The position numbers were made by a program, and so were the translations under genes. A stretch of DNA of 64,000 nucleotides from assembly GCF_016863475.1 (NCBI RefSeq), contig NZ_BOOY01000043.1:1-64000 (forward strand), read 5' to 3'. Every line of letters starts with the position of its first letter. Positions within the stretch are counted from its first letter, which is position 1. Below are positions 41,589-49,679 of this stretch, in pieces. The stretch comes from Spirilliplanes yamanashiensis (GTDB lineage: Bacteria > Actinomycetota > Actinomycetes > Mycobacteriales > Micromonosporaceae). The notes beneath the pieces are model-generated. The model saw only the letters and a list, made by a program, of their open reading frames with translations, was not told where the DNA came from and ran no database searches.

Positions 41589-42092
41589 TCACTCAGCCGG
41601 CTCCGCAGCACCGTTGTCCGGATCCCCGGACCGCTGCTGGGCGGCAGCGTGCAGCGCGCGCAGCCCACGAATCGCCTCCACTGCGCGCTGGCCGTCGGCG
41701 ATCTGGACGGCGAGCACCGTGACGACCTCCTCCGTTGTCAGCTGCAGCGAGGCCCACGGCGCTCCCCGGTGGTACCGCACCGCCCGCACCATGGACCACG
41801 GCACGGTGAACTCGCGCACCAGGTTCCGCACGTGGATGCCGTCGGCGTCGGCGTCGGCGGCGATCCGGAACGGCGCCACGGCGACCACCGCGGCCAGCAG
41901 CAGGCCGCTCGCCGCCTGCGGCCAGCCGGCCCGATCGATCAGCCGCCCGGCGAACGCCGCTTCGTCGGTCAACGTGTTGCTCGACGCCACGAACGCGGCC
42001 GCGATGACGACCGCGACGGCACAGGCCACGATCCGGATTGCCCGCGGGCGGACCCGCACGGGGGGAACGTTCGGCGGCGAGGCGGCGGGCAT
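41589..42092 (-). CDS. PH-domain (bPH2-like) membrane protein
   Basis: A 167-aa protein with two membrane helices (AIRIVACAVAVVIAAAFVASS and WPQAASGLLLAAVVAVAPF), then a bacterial PH-like strand region: ADADGIHVRNLVREFTVPWSMVRAVRYHRGAP (core IHVRNLVREFTVPWSMVRAV). The ATG at 42092 has AAGGAGA six bases upstream. Many actinobacteria have such 'PH domain-containing' proteins; function unknown. Confidence 0.82.
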   Translation of the reverse strand: MPAASPPNVPPVRVRPRAIRIVACAVAVVIAAAFVASSNTLTDEAAFAGRLIDRAGWPQAASGLLLAAVVAVAPFRIAADADADGIHVRNLVREFTVPWSMVRAVRYHRGAPWASLQLTTEEVVTVLAVQIADGQRAVEAIRGLRALHAAAQQRSGDPDNGAAEPAE

Positions 42093-42130
42093 GGTGTCTC
42101 CTTGCGGCCGTTGGTGGCGGGGGTCGGTGC

Positions 42131-42814
42131 TCACTGCTCCCCCACTCTGCGGAAGATCAGCACGGCGGGTTCGATCTCGGGCGGCAGGACCAGCCTGTTC
42201 AGCTGGGGATCTGCGAACCGCACGAAGTCGGCCTGGTCCCGGTAGGCGTCCCAGTCGCCGGCGAGAGACTCGTCGCGGGTGCTGACGACGATGTACAGCT
42301 CGACGCTGGGAGTCCGGAAGACGTGCTGCTCGAACGAGTTGCCGGGCGGGGGCCAGGAACAGAGCACCACCTGCGGTTGGTGCGCGCGCAGCGCCACCCT
42401 GGGGTCCTCGTTCAGGACGTCGTCCGGGTGCTCGGCCGTGCGATGCCGGCTGTGATCGCCGGTGGCCGTGATGCGCACGCCCTCGGCCGCGAGGAACCGC
42501 GACAGCGTGCCGTCCCTGGCTGCGATCTCCAGGCAGGGACGGTCGCCGATGAGCCGTGCCAGCCGCCGGACCAGCGCCCTGCTGTAGAAGCAGGTGATGC
42601 CCTTCGGCCGCATCAAGGGCATGAGCAGCCGGCGCTGGGTGAGCAGCGGCCACACGAGCCGGAACACCGACGCGTTCACCGGCTTGCGTTCGAGTCCACC
42701 CCGGAACAGCAACCTCTGCGCGACGTACCGGTTGACGAGGTTGAGCCGGAGCACACTGAGCGTCGGGCCGGGTTGGACGTCGTCGTGCCGGCGTTCCGTC
42801 CTGTTGTCCGTCAT
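42131..42814 (-). CDS. SAM-dependent methyltransferase-like protein
   Basis: A 227-aa protein. The Rossmann motif I is CLEIAARDGTLSRFLAAEGV with an acidic residue after the next strand (ITATGDHS), and motif IV-like VVLCSWPPPGNSF follows. The N-terminus contains a region like acyl- or small-molecule methylases (RPKGITCFYSRALV). A GAGGAA ribosome site precedes the ATG at 42814. Substrate unknown. Confidence 0.65.
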   Translation of the reverse strand: MTDNRTERRHDDVQPGPTLSVLRLNLVNRYVAQRLLFRGGLERKPVNASVFRLVWPLLTQRRLLMPLMRPKGITCFYSRALVRRLARLIGDRPCLEIAARDGTLSRFLAAEGVRITATGDHSRHRTAEHPDDVLNEDPRVALRAHQPQVVLCSWPPPGNSFEQHVFRTPSVELYIVVSTRDESLAGDWDAYRDQADFVRFADPQLNRLVLPPEIEPAVLIFRRVGEQ

Positions 42815-42827
42815 CCGTTCCTCGTGC

Positions 42828-43472
42828 TCAACGTCCGACAACAGCGCCGCGCTGGGCCAGGTAGGACGGCACGTCAGTGGCCTGGCCGTTGACGCGGAGC
42901 TCGAAGTGCAGGTGCGGCCCGAATGCCTTGCCGGTCTCGCCGACCAGTGCGATCGGGTCGCCGGGCCGGACCTGCTGTCCCGCGCCGACCAGCAGCCGCG
43001 AGGAGTGGGCGTACACCGTGGTGGTGCCGCTGCCGTGGTCCACGACGACGCGTAAGCCGTAGTCGCTGGTGTACCCGGCCTCGGTGACGATCCCGGCATG
43101 CGCGGCGACGACCGGCGTGCCCGCGGGCGCCGCCAGGTCGATGCCGTCGTGGTTTCCGCCCCAGCGCGGCCCTACCTGCGACGTCACGGTGTAGTCGGTC
43201 AGGGGCACCCGCCACTCGCCGACTCGCGGCGTGGCAGGGGCGGCGGGGGGCCGCGGCCGGGCCTGTCCGCGGGACGCGCTGGCGGCGTCACGATCGTCGA
43301 GGGGCGGCGGTGGCGCCGACTGCGCTGGGACGGCGAGTCGATCGCCGTCCCTGGCGGCCGCGACGCCGGCGACGCCTACGAGCCCGAGCGCCGCGACGAC
43401 CAGCACGCTCACGCCGATCGGCTGGACGTCACGGCGGAGGCGGCGGCACCCCCGGTAGCTTCGAGCGCCCAT
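42828..43472 (-). CDS. M23-family peptidase (LytM-type)
   Basis: A 214-aa protein with an N-terminal membrane anchor (IGVSVLVVAALGLVGVAGVAAA), a Pro/Ala-rich linker and a C-terminal LytM domain. Zinc ligands are in HDGIDLAAPAGTPV (HxxxD) and GPHLHFELRVNG (HxH). It is probably a peptidoglycan endopeptidase. The ATG overlaps the upstream stop by one base, forming a two-gene cell-wall operon with the coiled-coil protein. Confidence 0.9.
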   Translation of the reverse strand: MGARSYRGCRRLRRDVQPIGVSVLVVAALGLVGVAGVAAARDGDRLAVPAQSAPPPPLDDRDAASASRGQARPRPPAAPATPRVGEWRVPLTDYTVTSQVGPRWGGNHDGIDLAAPAGTPVVAAHAGIVTEAGYTSDYGLRVVVDHGSGTTTVYAHSSRLLVGAGQQVRPGDPIALVGETGKAFGPHLHFELRVNGQATDVPSYLAQRGAVVGR

Positions 43473-44485
43473 CACAACATCGACATGTGGACGTGGTCCT
43501 TGTGATCCTTGGGGCCCCCGTAGGACTTCCATCCTGTCGCGGGAAACCAGATCTTCTCGTACCAGATCACGTAGAGAATCCCGAGGCGGTCCGCGTTGCG
43601 GACGAGGAAGGCGGCCAGGTTGTTGCCGTAGATCTTCTCGTCGGCGTTACGGGCGGCGCTGAAACCCCTGCTGCGCAGCGACCAGTCGCAGGCCCGGCCC
43701 TTGGGGTGTTCGAAGGGTCCGCCGGTGCGGTGGCACCCGACGAAGCGGTTGAAGCCGGCCTTCTTCGCCTCCCGCAGGGCGTTGAGTGTCCGCGCGGTGA
43801 CGCACCCGCCCGTGGTGGGGTCGTCCTGGTTGCAACCCTCGTCGCCGAACTGGCCGTCCGGGCCACGCGGCGCGGCCCTCGCGACCGGTGACGTGGCGGC
43901 CACCAGACCACCCGTCAGTTCCTTGCCGCCGACGAGCGCCAGCGCCTTCTCGGCGGCCCGCTTCTGCTCCGTCATGATCTTGAGTTGGCGCTGCTCCTCC
44001 GCGACCTCGCGATCGACGTCCGCCTGGGCCTTGCCGGCGGCGGCAACGGCCTCGTTGAGCTCGCGCAGGCGGGCATCGTTGACCCTGTTGATCTCGTAAA
44101 GGCCCTGCGCCCGTTCCAGGAAGCCGCCGGAGGTCGAGCTGTCGAGCAGGACGCTGAACGGCGTCACCTTGCCTGTGCGGTACGACTCGGCCGCCATCTG
44201 CTGGACGCCGGGGAGCAGGGCGTCCCGCTTGGCCTCGGCCTTCTGCAGCTCAAGACTCAGCGTCAGCTGCCGCTTCTTCGACCGGTCGAGCGCCGTCCTG
44301 GCCTTGACGTAGCCGCGTCCGGTGGAGTCCAGCACCTCCCGCAGCATCTTCGGGGCGCCTTCGTCGTCGGTCGTGGAAGCCGCATCGTTGGGTTCGGCGG
44401 CGACACCTGGGACCGGGGCGGCAATGGTGGCCACGGCGAGGACGAGCGCGAGGACTGCTGCTCCTCTTCGCTGGGTTGGTGCCAA
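43472..44485 (-). CDS. Secreted coiled-coil peptidoglycan-associated protein (ARB-07466-like domain)
   Basis: A 337-aa protein with a signal peptide (GAAVLALVLAVATIAAPVPG, cleavage near VAA). Residues about 45-190 form a long coiled coil (RSKKRQLTLSLELQKAEAKR and VDREVAEEQRQLKIMTEQKR), as in NlpC/RipA-type proteins. The C-terminal 120 residues resemble the ARB-07466-type domain: GCHRTGGPFEHPKGRACDW, IWYEKIWFPATGW and KDHKDHVHMSM, the last giving likely metal-ligand His residues. It is co-operonic with the M23 enzyme, so cell-wall remodelling is likely. Confidence 0.82.
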   Translation of the reverse strand: MAPTQRRGAAVLALVLAVATIAAPVPGVAAEPNDAASTTDDEGAPKMLREVLDSTGRGYVKARTALDRSKKRQLTLSLELQKAEAKRDALLPGVQQMAAESYRTGKVTPFSVLLDSSTSGGFLERAQGLYEINRVNDARLRELNEAVAAAGKAQADVDREVAEEQRQLKIMTEQKRAAEKALALVGGKELTGGLVAATSPVARAAPRGPDGQFGDEGCNQDDPTTGGCVTARTLNALREAKKAGFNRFVGCHRTGGPFEHPKGRACDWSLRSRGFSAARNADEKIYGNNLAAFLVRNADRLGILYVIWYEKIWFPATGWKSYGGPKDHKDHVHMSML

Positions 44486-44693
44486 CTGAGGTTCCTCTCG
44501 TGCTGGCCGACACGCCGGGGACGATGCGCGCGGCCGTCACTCACCACGTCGCCGCAAAAGCGCGCGTGCGCGGGCCTGGGCGTGATGAGCGCCGGGGGAT
44601 CGTTCCGTCATGACGGCTGGTGGTTGCGTGGTTCACCGGGGCACTGGACTGTCGGCCCCCGTAGGAGGGCGTCGACGATGGCTGCCGGTGGGC

Positions 44694-45149
44694 CTATGTA
44701 CGCAGGACCGTCGAGGACGTCGGCACGGCGAGCAGCTGCGGAACCAGCATGGTCAGCCAGGGCGGTCGGTCATCGGCCGACCCCGGGCCACCACCGGTGC
44801 GGCGCAGGCGGAACAGGGCTACGGCGACAGCCGCGAGCATCATGAGGCAGGCCGCCAGAGCGTGCGATGAGCCACCCGTACCGGGGTGCGGATCCGGCTG
44901 GGCGGCGGTTCCGGAGCTGTCCGGCACATGGATGCCGGCGGCGTCGCCGGAAGCGAGGACGACCGCGATCGGCGTGGCGGACGCTTCATGAACGACGACT
45001 GCCGACCCCGCGCTCGTGGTGACGGTGAGACCGCACTGCGACCCGTGCAGGAGAGCACCGAGGCCGAGAACCAGGAACGCCAGGATCCACCGCGGCGTCA
45101 GCCGACGCCCCGCTGCCCCACGGTCGCCCTCCCAGGTCACGGTCGCCAC
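44694..45149 (-). CDS. DUF6153-like small membrane protein
   Basis: A 151-aa protein with an N-terminal helix (RWILAFLVLGLGALLHGSQ), a Gly/Ser/His-containing extracytoplasmic middle, a second helix (ALAACLMMLAAVAVALF) and a C-terminal tail ending VPTSSTVLRT. Layout and tail resemble DUF6153 proteins found next to DUF305 genes. The GTG is two bases from the DUF305 stop, in one operon DUF3105-DUF305-this gene. Function unknown; possibly copper-related. Confidence 0.6.
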   Translation of the reverse strand: MATVTWEGDRGAAGRRLTPRWILAFLVLGLGALLHGSQCGLTVTTSAGSAVVVHEASATPIAVVLASGDAAGIHVPDSSGTAAQPDPHPGTGGSSHALAACLMMLAAVAVALFRLRRTGGGPGSADDRPPWLTMLVPQLLAVPTSSTVLRT

Positions 45150-45150
45150 C

Positions 45151-45813
45151 CTACTGCTCCGACAGCCTGGACTTCAGTTGTGTCAGGGCGTTGATTTCGC
45201 TCTGCTGGCCCACCTTGATCGCCTCGGCGAGTTCCCGGACCTCGTCCTCGGGGTCGGTTCGGAGCACGGCGTCGACCATCTCGATGCCGCCCGCGTGGTG
45301 ACGGATCATCAGGTCACAGAAGAGCGCATCGAACTGGGCCCCGGACAGGGTGCCCAGCCGGGCCATCTCCGCCTCGGTGGCCATGCCCGGCATCGGGGCG
45401 TCCTCGGCAGGCTGGTCGGCCATGTCGGCGTCGTGCGACATGCCACCGTCCCGCATCCACGCCATGCGTGGGCCCGTGCCGGTGGGCGGGACGTTCCACT
45501 GCTTCAGCCAGGCGCGCATGGTGCCGATCTGCGCCTGCTGCGTCAGCCCCATGTCCAGGGCCATCCGGCGGACCTCCTCCAGACCCGCCTGCCGCACGCC
45601 CAGCATGGACATCTCCACGGCCTGCGCGTGATGCGTCGACATGTCCCGGGCGAAGCCGACGTCGCTCGAGTCGTCCGATGGCGCCGTCAGGACCGGCATC
45701 GCGAGACCGATGCTGAGGCCCACTGCAACGGCCAGCGCCGCGCCGGCCACGCCCAGCAGGACAACGAGGCCGCGCCGTCGCGGAGGTGCCGGGTCGACGT
45801 TCTGATCGTGCAC
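45151..45813 (-). CDS. DUF305 protein (ferritin-like, copper-linked)
   Basis: A 220-aa protein with one N-terminal anchor helix (LVVLLGVAGAALAVAVGLSIG) and two DUF305 repeats: FARDMSTHHAQAVEMSM and CDLMIRHHAGGIEMVDAVL. His-His and Met pairs are the proposed copper ligands, and a Met/Asp-rich linker (MRDGGMSHDADMADQ) adds more. DUF305 genes accompany copper resistance clusters. It is four bases downstream of the DUF3105 gene. Confidence 0.93.
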   Translation of the reverse strand: MHDQNVDPAPPRRRGLVVLLGVAGAALAVAVGLSIGLAMPVLTAPSDDSSDVGFARDMSTHHAQAVEMSMLGVRQAGLEEVRRMALDMGLTQQAQIGTMRAWLKQWNVPPTGTGPRMAWMRDGGMSHDADMADQPAEDAPMPGMATEAEMARLGTLSGAQFDALFCDLMIRHHAGGIEMVDAVLRTDPEDEVRELAEAIKVGQQSEINALTQLKSRLSEQ

Positions 45814-45816
45814 GGC

Positions 45817-46485
45817 TCAGCCTCCCGCGGAGGGAGGCGGCGCCGTACCGGTGTCGGTGATGCCGCGCGAGCACGGCGCCCCGACCTCAGGGCCGGCATT
45901 GATCCGCGCGGCCGACAGGAACGTGTCGATCCTTTCGTCGCTCGCGGAGTCCACGACCAGCTGGTAGCCCCACGCCTGCAGCGAGATCGGGCCGGGCGTG
46001 TTCTCCTGCGGGCTCATCAGGGTGTAGTCCTTGCCCCGGACCCGTTCCTCCAACTGGCGCACCTGCTCCGCCGGCAGGCCCGGCCGGTACGTCACCCACA
46101 CGGCGCCGTGCTCCAGGCTGTGCGTGGCGTTCTCGGCGGCGATGGGCGCCGGGTAGACGTCGCCCGTGCAGTTCTGCCAGGCACCGTTGTGATCGCCCCC
46201 GACCGACGGCTTGACCGCGTAGTCGAGCGGACCCTCCTTGTGATCCTGCGTGAGCCATGCGGGCTTCTGCGCCTTGTAGTCGGTCAGGCCGGAGATCTCC
46301 GCGAGACGGTCGCCCCACGGACGGGTGCCCCGCCACGACGCGAACGCGGCGTACCCGATGATGGTCACCGCCAGGACCGCTACGGCGGCGACGGTGGCGA
46401 TGACGCCCCACGGCCGCGCAGCGGCCACCGGGACCGCCTTCTTCTTGGGACGCCTGCCTATTTTCGGACCCCGCGACTGTGCCAT
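45817..46485 (-). CDS. DUF3105 membrane protein
   Basis: A 222-aa protein: a basic cytoplasmic N-terminus, one helix (VIATVAAVAVLAVTIIGYAAF), then an extracytoplasmic DUF3105 domain with HSLEHGAVWVTYRPGL, GKDYTLMSPQENTPGPISLQAW (here YTLMSPQENTPGPISL) and the last Cys in GAPCSRG. ATG 46485 has GGCGGAGA directly upstream and is preferred over an upstream ATG. DUF3105 and DUF305 genes usually occur as a pair in actinobacteria. Confidence 0.93.
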   Translation of the reverse strand: MAQSRGPKIGRRPKKKAVPVAAARPWGVIATVAAVAVLAVTIIGYAAFASWRGTRPWGDRLAEISGLTDYKAQKPAWLTQDHKEGPLDYAVKPSVGGDHNGAWQNCTGDVYPAPIAAENATHSLEHGAVWVTYRPGLPAEQVRQLEERVRGKDYTLMSPQENTPGPISLQAWGYQLVVDSASDERIDTFLSAARINAGPEVGAPCSRGITDTGTAPPPSAGG

Positions 46486-46536
46486 TCTCCGCCTTTCTCG
46501 CTTCATCGTGCTAAGGGTCTCCGAAATTGCCTGTCG

Positions 46537-47010
46537 TCATGACGGGCGGTAGTCCGACAATCGCCTTCGTGGGTCAGCGTTGAGCCATTCCAGCATCCTG
46601 TTGTATTCGGCGAGCACGGGGTCGTCGGGCGGCGAAGGTGTCTGCGACGGTGCCGCTCTGGACGGCGCACCGGCGTCCTGACCGAACGTCCACACCAGTG
46701 GCGGCGGGTCAACAGCGTGTACGGCCTCGTCCGGCTCCACCTTGCTCGCCGCCTTGGCGGCCACGTGTTCGCGGACGAATCGGACCCACAGGAAGACGCC
46801 GAACGAGGCGAAGGTGGGCCACTGCGCGGCGTATCCGATACTGATCGTGCTCCCGTCCAGTGCGCTGCGAATCTGCCACCAGCCGAGCCTGCCGAACAAC
46901 GCGACGAGCCCGATCACGACGATGTGGCCGACGACCAACCGGGGAGCGAGATATGCCCGCACCCGTCGGGCCGACGGGCGCCGCCGAAAGGGATCCTCTA
47001 CCGTGTGCAT
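46537..47010 (-). CDS. Small two-helix membrane protein (157 aa)
   Basis: A short basic N-terminus, helix 1 (APRLVVGHIVVIGLVALFGRLGWW), helix 2 (YAAQWPTFASFGVFLWVRFV), then a hydrophilic tail with DDPVLAEYNRMLEWLNADP. The tail motif (D..L..YN..L..LN) recurs in actinobacterial membrane proteins near SURF1-like genes, function unknown. It is 51 bases upstream of the DUF3105 start, and its ATG lies at a divergent boundary with the gene at 47077. Confidence 0.65.
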   Translation of the reverse strand: MHTVEDPFRRRPSARRVRAYLAPRLVVGHIVVIGLVALFGRLGWWQIRSALDGSTISIGYAAQWPTFASFGVFLWVRFVREHVAAKAASKVEPDEAVHAVDPPPLVWTFGQDAGAPSRAAPSQTPSPPDDPVLAEYNRMLEWLNADPRRRLSDYRPS

Positions 47011-47076
47011 GTGCGGCTATCCCGAATTGACACCGATTTCCGGCAGATCGTCTCGCTCGTATTCCAGGACGGAAGT

Positions 47077-47577
47077 GTGACCGTCGTTCCCACCTCCGCG
47101 GGACGGAGCCGGGCGGCGCGTGCCGCCGGCGGGGCCGTGCTCGGGTCCGTCGGCCTGACCGCCCTGGCGATCAACGCCGAGGACAAGGCGAACCACACCT
47201 TCGGGTTGATCGTGTGGATCCTCGCCGGGGTCGTGCTCGCGGTGGGCGGCGCCGCGGCGGTGTGGCTGTGGGTGGCCGCGGTCGTGCGGGAGCGGCGGGA
47301 CGGCCCGCGGGGCACCGTCATCCCGGCCTCGTCCGTCGTGCATGCCGCCAGCAACGCCGACGGCGGCCGGGTGGCGGTGACGATCCAGACGGACGACGGC
47401 GCTTCCCGCACGTTCAGCGCTCCCGGCCGCAGCGGCGGCCAGTTGGCCACCCAGTTCGGGAGCCTGCTGGGCGTCGAGGCCCCGAAAGAGGTGAGGGACG
47501 AGATCCCGGCGCAGTCCACGGCTCAGGACCGCCCGTCGGCTGCTGACAGGGACAGCGGTTCCACGACCGCACGCTGA
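47077..47577 (+). CDS. Two-helix membrane protein of unknown function (166 aa)
   Basis: A GTG start at 47077 after GGACGGA; in-frame GTGs at 47005 and 47011 are alternatives but would overlap the divergent start. Two helices (AARAAGGAVLGSVGLTALAIN and TFGLIVWILAGVVLAVGGAA) are followed by a cytoplasmic beta-rich domain (VIPASSVVHAASNADGGRVAVTIQT). No family was recognised. Its end overlaps the convergent lnt gene by 55 bases, which is unusual. Confidence 0.55.
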   Translation: MTVVPTSAGRSRAARAAGGAVLGSVGLTALAINAEDKANHTFGLIVWILAGVVLAVGGAAAVWLWVAAVVRERRDGPRGTVIPASSVVHAASNADGGRVAVTIQTDDGASRTFSAPGRSGGQLATQFGSLLGVEAPKEVRDEIPAQSTAQDRPSAADRDSGSTTAR

Positions 47578-49142
47578 GCCGTCGCCCGCCGGAGACGAAG
47601 ACGGGAACGCGCCACCGCCGCGAGGATGAACCCGGCCACCACGACCGCGGACCATTCCGGCGCGGCGCCGAGGCGGGTGGCCAGCGTCCGTGCCTGTCCC
47701 ACCGGCAGCGTTCGGACCGCGACGGCTTGGGTGTTCCACGCTGTGGCGTCGTGCAGGGAGCCGTCCGGCAGGGCGAAGGCCGACACCCCGACGGTCGAGG
47801 CCATGACCGCGGCCCGTCCGTGCTCGACGGCGCGCAGGCGCACCATGGCCAGCTGCTGCGTCGCTTCGGCTTCGTTGAAGGTGGCGTTGTTGGTCTGCAC
47901 GGCGATCAGGTCCGCGCCGTTGCGCACGGTGTCCCGCACGAGCCCGTCGTAGGCGACCTCGAAGCAGATGACGGGGCCCACCTTCGTGCCCGCCATGTCG
48001 GTGACGGCCGGGCTCTCGCCGGCGACGAAGTCTGCGCGCACGCGGTCGACCAGTGTCGTCACGCGCCGGATGAGCCCGCGCATCGGCACGAACTCGGCGA
48101 ACGGGACCGGATGCCGCTTGATGTAGGTGTCCGCCGGGCCGCCGTCCGGCAGCCACGTGAGGCTGGCATTGCGGGCCCTGCCCTGCCCGGGGCCCTGCAG
48201 GACGGCGCCGACGAGGATCGGGACGCCGATCGCCCGGGCGGCGTCGTCGATGCGCGCGGCGGCGTCCGCATGGACCAGCGGGTCGATGTCCGACGAGTTC
48301 TCGGGCCAGATCACCAGATCGGGGCGCGGGCGCACGCCGTGCTTCACGTCTTGCGCCAAGCGCTCCGTGGCGGTCACGTGGTTGTCGAGAACGGCCCGCC
48401 GCTGCGCGTTGAAGTCGAGCCCGATGCGTGGCACGTTGCCCTGCACCACGGCAACCACCACCGGACGCCCGGAGTCGGTCCCGCCGACCGGCACCAGCAG
48501 CCCGGCGACGGAGACGGCACCCGCACCGGCCACCCAGGCGGCGGACCAGCGCAGGTGCCGGCGACCGTTTCCCTCGACCGCGGTACGCCACACGACCACC
48601 GCGAGAACGCCGCCGGTCAGGGCGACCGCGAACGTGACCGCGGGCGCCCCGGCGACGGCCGCCAGCCGCACCGCCGGGGCGTCCGCCTGGCTGAAGGCGA
48701 GACGCCCCCACGGGAAGCCGCCGAACGGCACGCGCGATCTCAGCGCCTCCTGCGCGACCCACCCGGCGGCACTGATGAGCGGCCACAGCCAGGCGTGGCG
48801 GTCGGCCAGGACGCTGCAGGCCGCCAAGTACGCGCCCAGGGCGGCCAGGAACAGCGCCTGGACGCCCGCGAGCAGCCACCACGGCCACCAGCCGATCTGC
48901 AGCCCGGTGAAGCTCAGCAGCGGCACGAAGAACACCAACCCGGTCGCCGCGCCCAGCGAGGCGCCGGCGCGAACGCTGCGCCGGCGCACCACGAGGGCGA
49001 GCATGGCCACGCCGACCGGCGCGGCCGCCCACCAGTCGTACGGCGGGAAGGCGACCAGCAGGGACAACCCGGCCAGGACGGCCCCGAATGCGGCTTCGAC
49101 GGGGCCAAGCCTCCGAGGGGCGACGTGGGACGGCTGCGACAT
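47523..49142 (-). CDS. lnt: Apolipoprotein N-acyltransferase Lnt
   Basis: A 539-aa protein: seven to eight N-terminal helices, then the nitrilase-like domain. The catalytic triad is visible as Glu in VIWPENSSDID, Lys in DTYIKRHPVPFAEFVPM and Cys in GPVICFEVAYDG. It adds the third acyl chain to lipoproteins. The ATG at 49142 has GGGAGG upstream. The promoter is shared with the divergent blaI-like gene across a CCTAAG-type repeat. Confidence 0.94.
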   Translation of the reverse strand: MSQPSHVAPRRLGPVEAAFGAVLAGLSLLVAFPPYDWWAAAPVGVAMLALVVRRRSVRAGASLGAATGLVFFVPLLSFTGLQIGWWPWWLLAGVQALFLAALGAYLAACSVLADRHAWLWPLISAAGWVAQEALRSRVPFGGFPWGRLAFSQADAPAVRLAAVAGAPAVTFAVALTGGVLAVVVWRTAVEGNGRRHLRWSAAWVAGAGAVSVAGLLVPVGGTDSGRPVVVAVVQGNVPRIGLDFNAQRRAVLDNHVTATERLAQDVKHGVRPRPDLVIWPENSSDIDPLVHADAAARIDDAARAIGVPILVGAVLQGPGQGRARNASLTWLPDGGPADTYIKRHPVPFAEFVPMRGLIRRVTTLVDRVRADFVAGESPAVTDMAGTKVGPVICFEVAYDGLVRDTVRNGADLIAVQTNNATFNEAEATQQLAMVRLRAVEHGRAAVMASTVGVSAFALPDGSLHDATAWNTQAVAVRTLPVGQARTLATRLGAAPEWSAVVVAGFILAAVARSRLRLRRATAQRAVVEPLSLSAADGRS

Positions 49143-49191
49143 CGTTCGGCCCTCCCTGACTCCGGCTCGGTTGCGGCCCTCGAGGATGCTA

Positions 49192-49214
49192 CCTAACCTC
49201 CTAAGGTGTTTAGG
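49192..49214. promoter_or_regulatory. CCTAAG-type repeat cluster, site C
   Basis: CCTAACCTCCTAAGGTGTTTAGG contains three half-sites in a row (CCTAA, CCTAAGG, TTTAGG), forming two overlapping imperfect inverted repeats of the same type as sites A and B. It lies 50 bases from the lnt start and about 94 bases from the blaI start, so it can regulate both and give autoregulation. Confidence 0.55.
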
Positions 49215-49307
49215 TGACAAGGTCCACCGGACGGGGTTGCGCCGCGGCGGGCCGGCTTGTCCTGCCAGCTACTCTTGGCCGTCGTGTCGTGAGCGAAGGG
49301 CGCTGCA

Positions 49308-49679
49308 TTGCGAGGGTTCGGGGAGCTGGAAGCAGCGATCATGAGCGTCCTGTGGGATCGCGCGGAGCCGGCGACCGTACGGGAGGTTCTGGAGGATCTC
49401 CGGCCTGGACGCGACCTCGCGTACAACACCGTGCTGACCGTCGTCGACATCCTGTACAAGAAGGGCTGGCTGGAACGCAGCCGAGAGGGGCGCGCGTTCC
49501 GGTACACGCCGAACGCCTCGCGCAGCGACTACGGCGCCCGCCTCATGCGTGACGCCATGTCCGAGAGCGGCGATCCAGTCGGCTCCCTGGCCGGTTTCGT
49601 GCAGCGGCTGAGCGTCGAGGAGAGCGCCGCGCTGCGGGCGGCGCTCGAGGCCTTCGCAGGCGACGAGGAGCGGTCGTGA
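49308..49679 (+). CDS. BlaI/MecI/CopY-family transcriptional repressor
   Basis: A 123-aa winged-helix protein: GELEAAIMSVLWDRAEPATVREVLEDL and AYNTVLTVVDILYKKGWLERSREGRAFRYTP (core YNTVLTVVDILYKKGWL). The start is TTG at 49308 with GAAGGG upstream. Coupled to an M56 peptidase gene by four bases, as in BlaI-BlaR pairs. Mycobacterial homologues respond to respiratory or envelope stress; here copper genes follow. Confidence 0.93.
   Translation: MRGFGELEAAIMSVLWDRAEPATVREVLEDLRPGRDLAYNTVLTVVDILYKKGWLERSREGRAFRYTPNASRSDYGARLMRDAMSESGDPVGSLAGFVQRLSVEESAALRAALEAFAGDEERS

Noticed and set aside
49192-49214. IdeR/DtxR iron box
   Set aside because: Iron boxes have TTAGG before CCTAA (TTAGGTTAGGCTAACCTAA); here the half-sites are in the opposite order.
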